Notes: generated by a model not told the origin, from the sequence alone. A stretch of DNA of 64,000 bases from Anaerosporobacter mobilis DSM 15930 (GCF_900142955.1 NZ_FRCP01000007.1:62001-126000), one strand, 5' to 3'; counted from the stretch's first letter, positions 8,092-18,286 are shown. A program made the numbers and translations.

Positions 8092-9480
8092 TTATATGCA
8101 ACTTAATGTAAACCAAAACTCACTTCCATTCGATTTACGACTGCGGCAATAGATTTCGCCACCATGCTGATGGATAATATATTTGCTGATGGATAACCCC
8201 AATCCCGATCCAGGTACATTGGAACTACGAGATTTCTCCGCACGGTAGAATTTATCAAATACATATGGAATGTCTTCAGCGCGAATACCAATGCCATTAT
8301 CTATGATATGGATGCTTAATACCCCCTTCTCTCGTTTTGTTATTAACTGTATGAACCCATGTGCCGAGTCCATATATTTCATACTATTTTCTATAAGATT
8401 ATACAATACTTCTGTTATTCGCTTTTGATCAATCAATATAATAAAATCCTCTTCAGGGTAGGTACATTCAAACTGAATATTACGTTGTTCAATATAGATT
8501 CGTAATTCTCTGGTTATCTCCTTGATGTAACTTTGAAAATATACTTCTTTCCTTTGAATATCCATCTGGTTAAGTTGCGCGTTCGAATATTCTAATAACT
8601 CGGTAATCATGCCTTCAAGAAGGTTTGTCTTATTAATGATAATAGATAAAAATTCCTGACGTTCTATATCTGTTGCTGCAATACCATCACGAATTCCTTC
8701 ACTATATGCTTTAATTGTTGAGATTGGAGTACGTAAATCATGGGATATACAAGAAATTAATTCTTGTTGGGATTTTCGAATTGCTTGTTCACTAATCTGT
8801 TTTGCTTTTAACTCATCTCTCATTAATTCAAAGGAATAGGTTAAATCTCCAATTTCATTGGCTTGTAATTTATTGTCATATACACGAAGTACCTCTATAT
8901 CATAATTTCCTGCAATAATTGCTTGCGAAGAAGAAGATATCCTTTGCAGGGGTTTTAATATACGTAGGTTACAATATATGGATCGTAGAATTAATAGGAT
9001 GATACTTAAGATAATTCCAATACCTATTGGTAAAAAACTTAACACCTCATTTCTTGCATGCAAATCGGAAACAACATGGCTTCTTGGTAATAGATATACA
9101 ACAAAACCAATACAAACATTATTGTTATTCAGCACTAGAGGGCATTTTTGATACCCTGGATATTGTTTTGCAAAACTACGGTCCATCTGAAGCATCTCAT
9201 CAACGACTATCGTATCATCTTTTTCCTGTTTGAATTCTGATGTAGCGAATAATACCCTACCCGATGTATCAAACACTATATAAGGATATTCGGTTTCTGG
9301 ATAGATTCCTCGTTCAATTTGTTCACGTTCTTTTTCAAGCTTAACTCTTGCATTGTTAATATATATCGTAAAATCAAGGTGTTTATAGTTATATAAGCTG
9401 ATTAAAAAACCAGCTACTAGAATAAATATAATCATTAGTGAGGTAATCCGATTCCATCTTTTAATCTTATTATTTATCAT
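8092..9480 (-). CDS. Sensor histidine kinase with HAMP domain
   Basis: About 462 residues from the ATG at 9480, which has AGGAAGG upstream; the frame runs further but would overlap the preceding gene. Order: membrane helix, extracytoplasmic sensor (about 35-145), second helix, HAMP, dimerisation domain with ISCISHDLRTPISTIKAY (phospho-accepting His), then the ATPase domain with NLIENSMKYM (N box), DNGIGI (G1), DKFYRAE (F box) and GSGLGLSISK (G2). It should phosphorylate the response regulator encoded just upstream. The adjacent ABC exporter hints at an envelope-stress or antibiotic signal, but that is inference. Confidence 0.93.
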   Translation of the reverse strand: MINNKIKRWNRITSLMIIFILVAGFLISLYNYKHLDFTIYINNARVKLEKEREQIERGIYPETEYPYIVFDTSGRVLFATSEFKQEKDDTIVVDEMLQMDRSFAKQYPGYQKCPLVLNNNNVCIGFVVYLLPRSHVVSDLHARNEVLSFLPIGIGIILSIILLILRSIYCNLRILKPLQRISSSSQAIIAGNYDIEVLRVYDNKLQANEIGDLTYSFELMRDELKAKQISEQAIRKSQQELISCISHDLRTPISTIKAYSEGIRDGIAATDIERQEFLSIIINKTNLLEGMITELLEYSNAQLNQMDIQRKEVYFQSYIKEITRELRIYIEQRNIQFECTYPEEDFIILIDQKRITEVLYNLIENSMKYMDSAHGFIQLITKREKGVLSIHIIDNGIGIRAEDIPYVFDKFYRAEKSRSSNVPGSGLGLSISKYIIHQHGGEIYCRSRKSNGSEFWFTLSCI

Positions 9481-9503
9481 AAATACCTTCCTGAAGATAT
9501 GTA

Positions 9504-10196
9504 CTATTGAGCAATGAATTTGTATCCTGCACCCCAAACCGTTTTTATATAATCTAGACTGTATACATCTAATTTATAACGAATTCGATTAACATATACA
9601 GTGACACTATTATCGTCACTACATTCGTTATATCCCCACACAGCTTCATAGATTTGATCTTTTGAAAAAACTTGATTCGGGCTAGATGCTAGATAATATA
9701 GAATATCAAATTCTTTCGTTGTAAGCGTTAGTTCTTCCCCCTTGGCAGTTGCTGTGTAGGAGGCTTTATTCAAAACTAAGTCCCCCACAATGATTTGATT
9801 GGTATTCATAGTACTTGAATTACAGGTTAACTTCTCATAACGCCTAATTTGCGCTTTCACTCGTGCAACTACTTCAATCGGACTAAATGGTTTCGTTACA
9901 TAATCATCCGCACCAATTCCTAATGCAATTACTTTATCCATCTCCCCATTCTTAGCGGATAACATAATGATGGATGCATCAGAATCTGACCTGATTTCCT
10001 TGCATACTTCTATTCCATCCATAAGAGGTAACATAATGTCTAATAATACTACACTAGGATTACAACGATGAAATGCTTCTAATCCAGCTTTGCCGTCATT
10101 GGTAATCTCTACTTGAAAACCTTCTACTTTCAAGTACGCTGCAACAATATTGGCTAATTCTTTCTCATCATCGACTATTAGAATTGTGTGTATCAT
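9504..10196 (-). CDS. OmpR/PhoB-type response regulator
   Basis: 230 residues from the ATG at 10196, with AAAGGAG before it. The receiver domain has the acidic pair DD (9-10), phospho-acceptor Asp53 in VVLLDIMLPLMDG, and Lys in VTKPFSP. The C-terminal winged helix has LTLTTKEFDILYYLA and VTVYVNRIRYKLD. It ends in WGAGYKF, as usual. It is followed after 23 bases by its kinase. A nucleotidyltransferase gene lies 10 bases upstream, so the three are probably co-transcribed. Confidence 0.95.
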   Translation of the reverse strand: MIHTILIVDDEKELANIVAAYLKVEGFQVEITNDGKAGLEAFHRCNPSVVLLDIMLPLMDGIEVCKEIRSDSDASIIMLSAKNGEMDKVIALGIGADDYVTKPFSPIEVVARVKAQIRRYEKLTCNSSTMNTNQIIVGDLVLNKASYTATAKGEELTLTTKEFDILYYLASSPNQVFSKDQIYEAVWGYNECSDDNSVTVYVNRIRYKLDVYSLDYIKTVWGAGYKFIAQ

Positions 10197-10206
10197 AACC
10201 ACTCCT

Positions 10207-10629
10207 TTAACTATCAATATATTGACCATCTAATGGTCTTACCGAGAACTCTTCACTTGTAAGAACACCTTGTTTATCTACTAGTATCTGATATCCATCT
10301 TCTAATACTTTGCGAGTCCCCGCATCTAATGGCATGGAATACCAACTAGGTTTAACGAGTCCAAATTCTACTTCCTCACCTTCTTCAAACCACACTCGTA
10401 TGGAAGTACAAGCTCCCCAATACTCTAAGACATAGTTTTTTACGTGTCCAAACGTATCTATAAATGAGATTTTATTCAGAAGTTCCTCTTTATAATCAGT
10501 TATTATACATACATCAATATCAGAGTTAGGTTGATTTGTTTTACGTGCAAAAGAACCAACAAGTACAATTGCTTCTACTTGTGGGTCCTTTTTCCCCCAT
10601 TCGGTTATCATTTTAATAATATTACGCAT
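10207..10629 (-). CDS. Nucleotidyltransferase-domain protein
   Basis: 140 residues. The Pol-beta-type core is visible as VGSFARKTNQPNSDIDVCII, with GS at about 25-26 and the DxD pair at about 37-39. The rest of the domain is short, so this is a minimal single-domain protein. Relatives include aminoglycoside/lincosamide nucleotidyltransferases and uncharacterised AMP-transferring enzymes. Its substrate is not known. It precedes the response regulator by 10 bases. Start ATG follows AGGTGAT. Confidence 0.8.
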   Translation of the reverse strand: MRNIIKMITEWGKKDPQVEAIVLVGSFARKTNQPNSDIDVCIITDYKEELLNKISFIDTFGHVKNYVLEYWGACTSIRVWFEEGEEVEFGLVKPSWYSMPLDAGTRKVLEDGYQILVDKQGVLTSEEFSVRPLDGQYIDS

Positions 10630-10711
10630 CTGAGATCACCTGTACTTCTTCGTAAAAGATAATCTAAGTATACCATTATATTCCTAAAAACACTATAAGA
10701 ATACTTGCAAG

Positions 10712-11470
10712 TTACCAACCTTTCGATTTTAGAAAGCGATATAAGGTATCTTCTCTTTGCGTCAAGTCATCTGTTCCATATTCCGTTAATACTAGGTCAC
10801 CATCTATTCGACCATCCTTAATATACAGAATTCGACTGCCCCGAAGGGCTGCCTTCAAATCATGAGTAACCATTACTACTGATTGTCCTTCTGCATGTAC
10901 CGCAGTAAATATATCCAACACACTTTCACCTTGTGAGGAATTCAAAGATCCAGTTGGCTCATCTGCAAACAATACTTTCGGGTTGTTTATAAGTGCTCTA
11001 CATATTGCTGCTCGTTGCCGTTGACCACCAGACATCTGGTTAGGAAACTTATGTTTATGCTCGTTCAATTCTAACTTTTCCAGAAGATCGTTTGCTCGTT
11101 CTTCTACTGCCTTATGTTTAGTTTTTGTTTTATAAGTGGGGCTTACAATGTTCTCATATACATTAAGATTGGGAATAAGATTGATACCTTGGAAGACAAA
11201 TCCAAGCTTATTCTTACGTAACTTCGTAATTTCTTTTTCCTTCATTCTTGTAATATCCTCATTATCAAAGAATACTTTACCTGTAGTAACTTGATCCATG
11301 CCACTAAGTGAATATAACAGTGTTGATTTACCAGATCCGGAACTTCCCATAATTACTGTGAAATCCCCCTCATATATATCTAAATCCATATTCTTAATAA
11401 TGTTATTGATCTCTCCGTCTGTTATGAAACTCTTGCATAATAGTTGCGTCTTTATAATTGAATCTTTCAC
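10712..11470 (-). CDS. ABC transporter ATPase (LolD/MacB type)
   Basis: 252 residues starting at GTG behind AGGAGG. Walker A GSSGSGKST (42-50), Q-loop in GFVFQGINL, signature SGGQRQR, Walker B VLFADEP and the H-loop VMVTHD are all present. The subfamily is that of ATPases paired with FtsX-like permeases. The permease gene ends 12 bases upstream. Such pairs export or sense peptides and antibiotics, or act mechanically on the envelope, rather than importing small solutes. Confidence 0.95.
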   Translation of the reverse strand: MKDSIIKTQLLCKSFITDGEINNIIKNMDLDIYEGDFTVIMGSSGSGKSTLLYSLSGMDQVTTGKVFFDNEDITRMKEKEITKLRKNKLGFVFQGINLIPNLNVYENIVSPTYKTKTKHKAVEERANDLLEKLELNEHKHKFPNQMSGGQRQRAAICRALINNPKVLFADEPTGSLNSSQGESVLDIFTAVHAEGQSVVMVTHDLKAALRGSRILYIKDGRIDGDLVLTEYGTDDLTQREDTLYRFLKSKGW

Positions 11471-11482
11471 TTTTAACTCCTC

Positions 11483-13795
11483 CTATTCCGTTACTAAATC
11501 CCTTACATTCACATGATATAGAGAATGGCTAGATAATACGGTACTAATGATAAATAATAAAAATGCACTGGTATTAAGAATAATTAGATGTGAAACATCA
11601 ATAGTAATTGGATATTTTCGAAATCCAAAGATACTAAGTGCAATTGACATAATTTGTCCATACGATATTATTGTTAATGGTACGACAATAACTATTGCTA
11701 CGATAGCAACTATCCCTACATAGTATAGATTAGACAACATTAAATCTCTTGTTGAATAACCGATACATTTGTATATGCCATTACTTTTTTCGTTACTTGC
11801 GTTCTTAAGCATTACAATGCAGAAGATATTAATTCCTCCGATTAAGAAAACAAGTAAGATGACAGGTGGTATTCCACTAATCTGAGGTGCCGTAATCATA
11901 TTCATAATCGATGCAAATGCTTCTGTTCTAGGAATTACTTTACCGTTATTTCCAATAATCTTTTTCATATCTTGAATGAACTGATTTATGTCTGTACCAT
12001 CTTTTAAATATATAGAACAAGCATTGTAGCTTATTGAAACATTATTCGAGGTATATGCATCCGTACGTAAACGGCATGCATCGCCTAGTTGGTAATAAGT
12101 CTGAAAGATTCCGGTAACTAATAACTTTTTCTTATAGTTACCGCCGAGGTAACATTCAATATAATCTCCAATTTCTTTTTTTTGATCATTTGCAACCTTA
12201 GTTGATATAGCAATCTCATCTTTGGTCTTTGGATTATATCCTTCAATTACAGGTAAATTAACTTCACTATAATCATCATAGACGAAGGCCGATAGGCTAG
12301 GGTTAACTATTTCTTTCTTCCAATCAAGAAGGATTCTCTCATTTTGAACAACATCTACTGCTTGCGTAACTCTCTCATCAGCCTCCACAACAGACTTCAC
12401 ATAAGTATATTGCTCTGAATTGGTAACATTAATAATTACATCGGAAGCATCTACACCAAGCCAGTAATCATTCTTGTCTTTTTGTGAGTAAGCAACATCT
12501 AAAGAAATCATACCGAAATTGATACTAAATACAGTTACAATCGCTGTTATTAGAATACCTATAATACCTTTTTTATCCCTTACTATGTTTCGTAGTGCAA
12601 TTCCCATTGGAGAAAATGCAACATTCACATTCCCTTTCAATCTTTGTTTCTTGGTATTGGTATTCTGTAAACCATTCAAAGCATAGGTAGGCTTTATATT
12701 CTTAGTTTTATGAATAATCATATAGATAATCCCTAGAACAAATACGAGAATAATTACAAAACAAGGAATTCCAGTTCGTAGGACATTAATATCAGTATTT
12801 TCTCCAAGATTCTCATAAATTCTGTTTAATACCACCTTAGAGATTAGTTTTGATACATATATTCCAAATGCACTTGCTACGGAAACAATTACGAAATAAA
12901 AAGTAAGATAGAACTTCAATATATCATTCGTATCATAACCGATCGTCTTATACACCGCAATTGACTTAGCATCTGTAATCATTGCATGACGAATCATGAA
13001 GTTAATAATTAAACAGCTTACAATTAACATAATACATCCAATAGCTAAGAATAAAGCAGATACTATGTTAGTTGAAAGCAATGCATTGGATAGCATTTCA
13101 TCAACAGTTACAATAAAACCTGGGAATACCTCAGAATGCTTTTCCTGATAAGCAGATTTAATATCTTCACCTATATAACCATCTTTTGCATAGATTTTCA
13201 ATAAATATTGCTGATGAAATTCCTCTGGGATTTCCTTTACTAAAACGGCTGAATCAAATGCAGTCGAAGTAGAATATGGTTCGGTGAAAATTCCGCTAAT
13301 TGTATACTTAAGCTCTTGTTTAGCATTCTTAATTACCAGAGTATCACCTATATTCAAATGAAATTCGTTCTTAATACAAGCTGGAATTAGACAACTTTTT
13401 TGCCCATTTTTATCCTCTAATGTAGAAGTACCCTCTAATAAACGAATATTTCCATATACCTCAGTATTGTACGTGACTAAGTCCACAAATGCTTCTAATT
13501 TTTCTCCTCCAACATACATATCGTCTTCGATATAGGAATACGGTACAATGATTGAACTATCAACTTCTTCTAGTTCCTCAAATCGATTTTGTAGTACTTC
13601 ACACGAACTACGTTCTGGGGAGAATGAAAATACCGTGATATCGGCAGGTTTACAATCACCTTTTAATCTTTCGTAGGGTTCATTAATAGATGTCAACATT
13701 GTCATCGATCCATTTAATAATGTCTTACATAACAATATAACAAAGAAAACCATTAACGATTGGATTTTTCGTTGTCTAAATAATTTGGTCCACAT
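11483..13795 (-). CDS. FtsX-like ABC transporter permease
   Basis: About 770 residues from the ATG at 13795 (MWTKLFRQRKIQ), which has GAGAGGAG eight bases upstream; the longer frame has no ribosome binding site. One N-terminal helix is followed by a large extracytoplasmic domain, three helices (about 240-380), a second extracytoplasmic domain and three final helices. This is two MacB/FtsX units fused, the BceB/YknZ-like duplicated layout. It partners the adjacent ATPase. The two-component genes downstream on the same strand make a sensing/export role plausible. Confidence 0.9.
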   Translation of the reverse strand: MWTKLFRQRKIQSLMVFFVILLCKTLLNGSMTMLTSINEPYERLKGDCKPADITVFSFSPERSSCEVLQNRFEELEEVDSSIIVPYSYIEDDMYVGGEKLEAFVDLVTYNTEVYGNIRLLEGTSTLEDKNGQKSCLIPACIKNEFHLNIGDTLVIKNAKQELKYTISGIFTEPYSTSTAFDSAVLVKEIPEEFHQQYLLKIYAKDGYIGEDIKSAYQEKHSEVFPGFIVTVDEMLSNALLSTNIVSALFLAIGCIMLIVSCLIINFMIRHAMITDAKSIAVYKTIGYDTNDILKFYLTFYFVIVSVASAFGIYVSKLISKVVLNRIYENLGENTDINVLRTGIPCFVIILVFVLGIIYMIIHKTKNIKPTYALNGLQNTNTKKQRLKGNVNVAFSPMGIALRNIVRDKKGIIGILITAIVTVFSINFGMISLDVAYSQKDKNDYWLGVDASDVIINVTNSEQYTYVKSVVEADERVTQAVDVVQNERILLDWKKEIVNPSLSAFVYDDYSEVNLPVIEGYNPKTKDEIAISTKVANDQKKEIGDYIECYLGGNYKKKLLVTGIFQTYYQLGDACRLRTDAYTSNNVSISYNACSIYLKDGTDINQFIQDMKKIIGNNGKVIPRTEAFASIMNMITAPQISGIPPVILLVFLIGGINIFCIVMLKNASNEKSNGIYKCIGYSTRDLMLSNLYYVGIVAIVAIVIVVPLTIISYGQIMSIALSIFGFRKYPITIDVSHLIILNTSAFLLFIISTVLSSHSLYHVNVRDLVTE

Positions 13796-13981
13796 CTTAT
13801 TTACTCCTCTCATAGATGCAATTATTAGGCGATTGCATAACTCTTATATTTACATTACGTATACTATTTTACAAGTTATACGCTATCGTTCTTGATGCCT
13901 ATATCTCTATCATAATCTATATTTATTAAATAAAAATTGTTAAAATATAAATAATTATAAATAAACTACAGGATTTTCATA

Positions 13982-14017
13982 CTAAAAAAGCTATCGTAAT
14001 CATATATTACGATAGCT
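13982..14017 (-). terminator. Terminator of the BlaI-type gene
   Basis: AGCTATCGTAAT and ATTACGATAGCT form a perfect 12-bp stem with a five-base loop. On the minus strand it is followed by CTTTTTTAGT. It lies about 75 bases after the regulator's stop. The rest of 13796-14091 is AT-rich promoter DNA with no gene seen. Confidence 0.85.
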
Positions 14018-14091
14018 AATATTTCATTAAAATAGATTTACACTCCGTTACTTAGTATTACTATGTATTACTCTAGTTCTATATATATAGC

Positions 14092-14457
14092 TTAGAATTT
14101 TTGTTCATTAACAATCCGTTCAAGCTCCATAAGTTCAGCCTTTGACAATTCTTGCTCTTTTAAGAAATCCACAATGAATTTACTTAGAGAGCCACTATAT
14201 AATTGATTAATCAAGACTTTCGTCTCTATATTTTGTACAGTGCGTTTGGATATGGAAGCCTTACATATAAAGCCTGGATCCTCTCGCATAATCGCTCCCT
14301 TATCGATGAGTCTCTTGATTACGGTATACGTTGTATTCTTTTCCCAACCAATATACTCTTTGATAATCTTAGCAATATCTTTAGCCGCAAGTGTCTTATT
14401 GGACCATAAAAGTTCCATAATATTAAGCTCACCTTCGTGTAATCGAATCTCTTTCAT
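14092..14457 (-). CDS. BlaI/MecI/CopY-family repressor
   Basis: 121 residues with an N-terminal winged helix: LHEGELNIMELLW, DIAKIIKEY, TYTVIKRLIDKGAIMREDPG. This matches BlaI-type repressors, where the wing reads pairs of TACA half sites. The C-terminal part would dimerise. No BlaR/MecR protease gene is next to it, so how it is released from DNA is not evident. Downstream lies the ABC exporter, a candidate target. The ribosome binding site is weak (GGGGATAT). Confidence 0.85.
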   Translation of the reverse strand: MKEIRLHEGELNIMELLWSNKTLAAKDIAKIIKEYIGWEKNTTYTVIKRLIDKGAIMREDPGFICKASISKRTVQNIETKVLINQLYSGSLSKFIVDFLKEQELSKAELMELERIVNEQKF

Positions 14458-14654
14458 CCTAATATATCCCCATACTTTCTATGTTTCTAGCTCTATTCAG
14501 GTCTATGTAAGGAAGGATTAAAGTTAATAAGATTACTGCTTGAGTATCACACAAGACCTTAGACCCATTAAGAGCTTTGATAATAACCATATTCTACATT
14601 AATAGATACTATTTGTCAAATTTCATCTTCAACTCAAATTTTGCATTTGAAGAT

Positions 14655-14760
14655 CTCGATTGCAGAGTTGCGTTGCGAATGAACTACGTTTGACCTAACA
14701 TGCTATCACATAAATTAGTGCAAATTGACGAAATCAAAATTAGCTTTTGACACTCTAACC
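14655..14760. repeat. MITE-like family 2 element, diverged copy
   Basis: The segment from about TTGCGAATGAACTACGTTTG to GCTTTTGACACTCTAACC (14743-14760) matches the repeat at 43949-44080 over about 100 bases. The right terminus is nearly identical. The left terminus is eroded; a possible trace is near 14613-14625. It fills much of the 309-bp gap 14458-14766, where I see no other feature. Confidence 0.6.
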
Positions 14761-14766
14761 AGTATA

Positions 14767-15420
14767 TTAGAATAGGTAGTTATATAAATCCTTTACTTTA
14801 GTAAAATAGAAATCGCATTGCTTAGACATATAGTCATTAATTTTAGGTATGTTATATGCCCAACCAGCTGCAGCAAATGGTACATTACAAGCCTTAGCCA
14901 TATCATAACCTGGTTTCAAATCATCCACCATAAGAATTTCTTCTGGTTTTAAATCTAACTGATGCATGATTTCTTGTAAAGGATATGGATTCGGCTTTCT
15001 TTCTTTGGCAGGCCTATCCCAGCCGAATACAAGATCTGGTTTAGGTAATCCATTTTTCTCATAATCTCGATAGATATTCTTACTAAAGGAATGAGAGACA
15101 ACACAAATGTTGCCTCCTTGCTCTTTATGTCGTTCCATTAACTCTTTCATTCCCGAAAAGATCGTTGGAATATGATTCTCTACACAAGTTAACCAATTGC
15201 TTTCCTGAATCTGCAATTCTTCTTCATTAAAGGAAAGATGCTTTGATAACAGCTCACTAAAACCAGGATGAAAACAATGAAGTATGAACTCATCAATTTC
15301 CATAGTAATATCTGGTCTTAACTGTTTTAAAGTATCTTGAAAAGCTGGAAAATGTATATTCTTTGTACTGTCAACAACAGTATCATCATGATCAAATACT
15401 AAACAACGGTGTCTTAACAT
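14767..15420 (-). CDS. HAD-superfamily hydrolase (phosphatase-like)
   Basis: 217 residues. Motif I FDHDDTVVDS (about 9-18) has the nucleophile Asp and the general acid/base Asp. Motif II is VVSHS, motif III Lys is in AKERKPNPYP and motif IV is MVDDLKPG. An alpha-helical cap follows motif I, as in phosphoglycolate-phosphatase-like (C1-cap) enzymes. It removes phosphate from a small metabolite; the substrate is unknown. It begins 11 bases after the pseudouridine synthase gene, so it is probably at the end of the lspA-rluD transcript. Confidence 0.85.
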   Translation of the reverse strand: MLRHRCLVFDHDDTVVDSTKNIHFPAFQDTLKQLRPDITMEIDEFILHCFHPGFSELLSKHLSFNEEELQIQESNWLTCVENHIPTIFSGMKELMERHKEQGGNICVVSHSFSKNIYRDYEKNGLPKPDLVFGWDRPAKERKPNPYPLQEIMHQLDLKPEEILMVDDLKPGYDMAKACNVPFAAAGWAYNIPKINDYMSKQCDFYFTKVKDLYNYLF

Positions 15421-15431
15421 AAGTTTTCTCC

Positions 15432-16469
15432 CTATCTTCGTAACTTTTCTAATAAGTCTACGAAATACGCAGGCAAAGGTGCTTCAAATTCCACATACTC
15501 ATTGGTTGTTGGATGAATAAAACCTAGAACTCTAGCATGTAAAGCTTGCCCTTCTAATTTGAATTTATCTTTTGATGGACCATAAACGTCATCTCCTACA
15601 AGGGGATGGGATATACTTGCCATATGAACACGGATTTGATGGGTACGACCTGTTTCTAATGTACATACCACATGAGCATATTTTGTACCTAGATTTTCAA
15701 GAACTTTATAATGGGTTGTCGCATCTTTGCCGTTTTTGTGATTAATACACATCTTCTTACGATCAATTGGATGTCTTCCTATCGGTCCTTCTACTTTTCC
15801 TTCCATCATAGAGAATGAGTTATATACGATAGCTTCGTATTTTCTTGTAATAGAATGTACTTTTAATTGTTCAGCAATGGAAGTATGGGCTTTATCATTC
15901 TTACATACTACGATAACACCTGTAGTATTCATATCAATTCGATGAACGATACCCGGTCTTAATACGCCATTGATTCCAGATAGATTGTCTTTGCAGTGAT
16001 GCATAAGAGCATTCACGATAGTACCAGAATAATGCCCAGCAGCAGGATGAACAACCATTCCTTTCCCTTTGTTAATTACGATAATATCATCATCTTCATA
16101 TAGAATATCAAGAGGGATATCCTCTGGCTCAATTTCCAGTGTTTTTGGTTGTGGAATGGCAATTGTAATCTCATCATCTTTCACTACTTTATAGTTTGAT
16201 TTCACTATTTTGTTGTTTGCGCAGACAGCGCCCTCTTTTACTAATGATTGTATATAGGAACGTGATAGAGTAAAGTTCTCCATGTTTTGACAAACATTTG
16301 TAAGGTATTTATCTATTCTAATGTTTTGATTATCTTCTGTTACGGTAAAGGTAACAAGAGTATGATTCTCATTATTCTTTATAATAGAAACATTTATCGA
16401 GGAATCCTCTAACAAATCGTCATCTAGTAATTCATTAGATTCTTCTAATTCATTTATATCTTTATTCAA
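15432..16469 (-). CDS. RluA-family pseudouridine synthase (RluD-like)
   Basis: 345 residues. It starts at TTG behind GGAAAGGA; no better ATG is near. An acidic N-terminal extension of about 30 residues precedes an S4 RNA-binding domain (about 40-105), then the synthase domain with IVHRIDMNTTGVIV, holding the catalytic Asp, and GRTHQIRVHM. RluD enzymes make pseudouridines in helix 69 of 23S rRNA. It lies downstream of lspA, an association common in Firmicutes. Confidence 0.93.
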   Translation of the reverse strand: MNKDINELEESNELLDDDLLEDSSINVSIIKNNENHTLVTFTVTEDNQNIRIDKYLTNVCQNMENFTLSRSYIQSLVKEGAVCANNKIVKSNYKVVKDDEITIAIPQPKTLEIEPEDIPLDILYEDDDIIVINKGKGMVVHPAAGHYSGTIVNALMHHCKDNLSGINGVLRPGIVHRIDMNTTGVIVVCKNDKAHTSIAEQLKVHSITRKYEAIVYNSFSMMEGKVEGPIGRHPIDRKKMCINHKNGKDATTHYKVLENLGTKYAHVVCTLETGRTHQIRVHMASISHPLVGDDVYGPSKDKFKLEGQALHARVLGFIHPTTNEYVEFEAPLPAYFVDLLEKLRR

Positions 16470-16594
16470 TTCATTAAATCCTTTCCATATTGGAATTTAA
16501 TTAAGCATGTGCGAAACTTTTTGTTATACGACAGCCTTCTTATCCAACACACTGTGACAACAAAATCTTTGACATGAATATATCGAATCCGTGT

Positions 16595-17098
16595 TTAATT
16601 CGCTTGTTTTTTCTTCCTAGATAGAAAGTCAAGGTCTTCATCTTTGTAGTAGAATAAGAACAGTAAAACGAGTATAAAACAAGATACGGTAACATAACTA
16701 TCCGCAACATTAAATATTGGGAAATCGATTAATTCAAAATATAGAAAATCTACTACATAATTTCTAAATACACGGTCAATACAATTTCCAAGTGCACCAG
16801 CGCCTAAGAAAATCAATATCCAGTGAATTGGTTGATACTTCTTGGTTTCCGGTAGTTTTATATATACAAATACGATACCAATTAAAATAACTATAGTAAA
16901 CAATACAAATAGCCAGATTTTATCTTGTAGCATGCCAAAAGCCATACCACGATTTTCATGATAGTGAAATTGGAATACTCCTTTAATAACATCAAATCCT
17001 TCGGTGCCTTCAAGTTTTGTCTTAGCTAAGATTTTAGTAATCTGATCAAATGCTATTAATAGTATTAACCAGAATAACCCCGTTATTTTCTTTTTCAT
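16595..17098 (-). CDS. lspA: Lipoprotein signal peptidase (signal peptidase II)
   Basis: 167 residues with four membrane helices. The aspartic dyad is in GNCIDRV and FNVADSYVT, and the upstream HYHENRGMAFG motif matches the family. It cleaves lipidated prolipoproteins just before the modified Cys; several such lipoproteins are encoded in this window. Start ATG lies behind AGGAGG. The 125-bp gap to the pseudouridine synthase gene shows no clear terminator. Confidence 0.97.
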   Translation of the reverse strand: MKKKITGLFWLILLIAFDQITKILAKTKLEGTEGFDVIKGVFQFHYHENRGMAFGMLQDKIWLFVLFTIVILIGIVFVYIKLPETKKYQPIHWILIFLGAGALGNCIDRVFRNYVVDFLYFELIDFPIFNVADSYVTVSCFILVLLFLFYYKDEDLDFLSRKKKQAN

Positions 17099-17157
17099 TA
17101 TGTTTGTTTCCTCCTAGGAGTATATTTTAGGAATAGCTTCGTATAAAAAATCCCAAT

Positions 17158-18249
17158 CTAATTATTTTGCATTATATATTCAAGGGCTGCCGCCATCTCT
17201 TCATCTGTCACATCCGATTCTATATATCCAGACCCGATTTTTTCGAGTAAGATAAACTTGATTTTACCAGCTTCCATCTTTTTATCATTCTTCGTAGCAG
17301 CTATAACTTCCGTTATACCAATACTACTTATTCCGACTGGTAATCCAAAAGATTGAATCAAAGTAACAGAATCTTCTACCTCTTCCCAGGTAAGCATACC
17401 TCTTTTAGCAGACATATAGATTGCTGCAACCATACCTAAAGCAACACATTGCCCATGATATAATTTAAAGCTCATCAACTTCTCGATTGCATGCCCAAGC
17501 GTATGCCCAAAGTTAAGTAAGGCTCTCTCGCCCTTTTCAAGTGGATCTCTCTCAACGACTTCCTTCTTGTAAAGACAACTGTGATATACCATTTCACGAA
17601 GAACTTCATAATCTTGATTTAGAATACGATCATGATTATCCTGTAGCCATTTATAAAAAGAAACATCTTTGATATATCCATATTTAATTACTTCACTCAT
17701 ACCAGATGAGAATTGTTCTTTCGGTAATGAAATTAGTGTTGACAGATTCATATAGACACATTTGGGCTGGTGGAATGCTCCCACCATGTTCTTATATGCA
17801 TCAAAGTCAACTCCAGTTTTACCACCCACACTGCTATCAACCATTGATAAAAGCGTTGTTGGTAACTGAATAAAACGAATCCCTCTAAGATATGTTGCAG
17901 CAGTGTAACCAACCAAATCACCAACTACTCCACCGCCAAGGGCAATTAAAACATCATTACGATCAAATTTTGCTTTAATGAGGTGTTCATATAGATTCTT
18001 TACCGTATCTAGTGTTTTATTCTCTTCACCAGCTTGAAATACATACGAATCGACGAATGCCACATGTTCCTTCGTACTATTTATAACTTCTTGTAAATAC
18101 GTGTTTGTGTTAGAATCACATACTATACACACCTTGTGATTAGATAAACTAAGTTTTTCTAGTTCTTCACCTAACTTTTCGTATGAATTATGAAAAATGA
18201 TATCGTAACACCATGAATTATTATAATTAACCTGTAGTATTTCTTGCAT
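17158..18249 (-). CDS. aroB: 3-dehydroquinate synthase
   Basis: 363 residues, full length. NAD-binding GGGVVGDLVGYTAATYLRG, the DSSVGGKTGVD loop and the metal ligands including H in NFGHTLGHAIE are present. It converts DAHP to 3-dehydroquinate, step two of the shikimate pathway, using NAD and a divalent metal. It sits between divIVA and lspA with no other shikimate genes nearby, an unusual place for aroB. Confidence 0.97.
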   Translation of the reverse strand: MQEILQVNYNNSWCYDIIFHNSYEKLGEELEKLSLSNHKVCIVCDSNTNTYLQEVINSTKEHVAFVDSYVFQAGEENKTLDTVKNLYEHLIKAKFDRNDVLIALGGGVVGDLVGYTAATYLRGIRFIQLPTTLLSMVDSSVGGKTGVDFDAYKNMVGAFHQPKCVYMNLSTLISLPKEQFSSGMSEVIKYGYIKDVSFYKWLQDNHDRILNQDYEVLREMVYHSCLYKKEVVERDPLEKGERALLNFGHTLGHAIEKLMSFKLYHGQCVALGMVAAIYMSAKRGMLTWEEVEDSVTLIQSFGLPVGISSIGITEVIAATKNDKKMEAGKIKFILLEKIGSGYIESDVTDEEMAAALEYIMQNN

Positions 18250-18286
18250 AGTAAGAACCTGCCCCTTTCATTTACACATAAGAATG

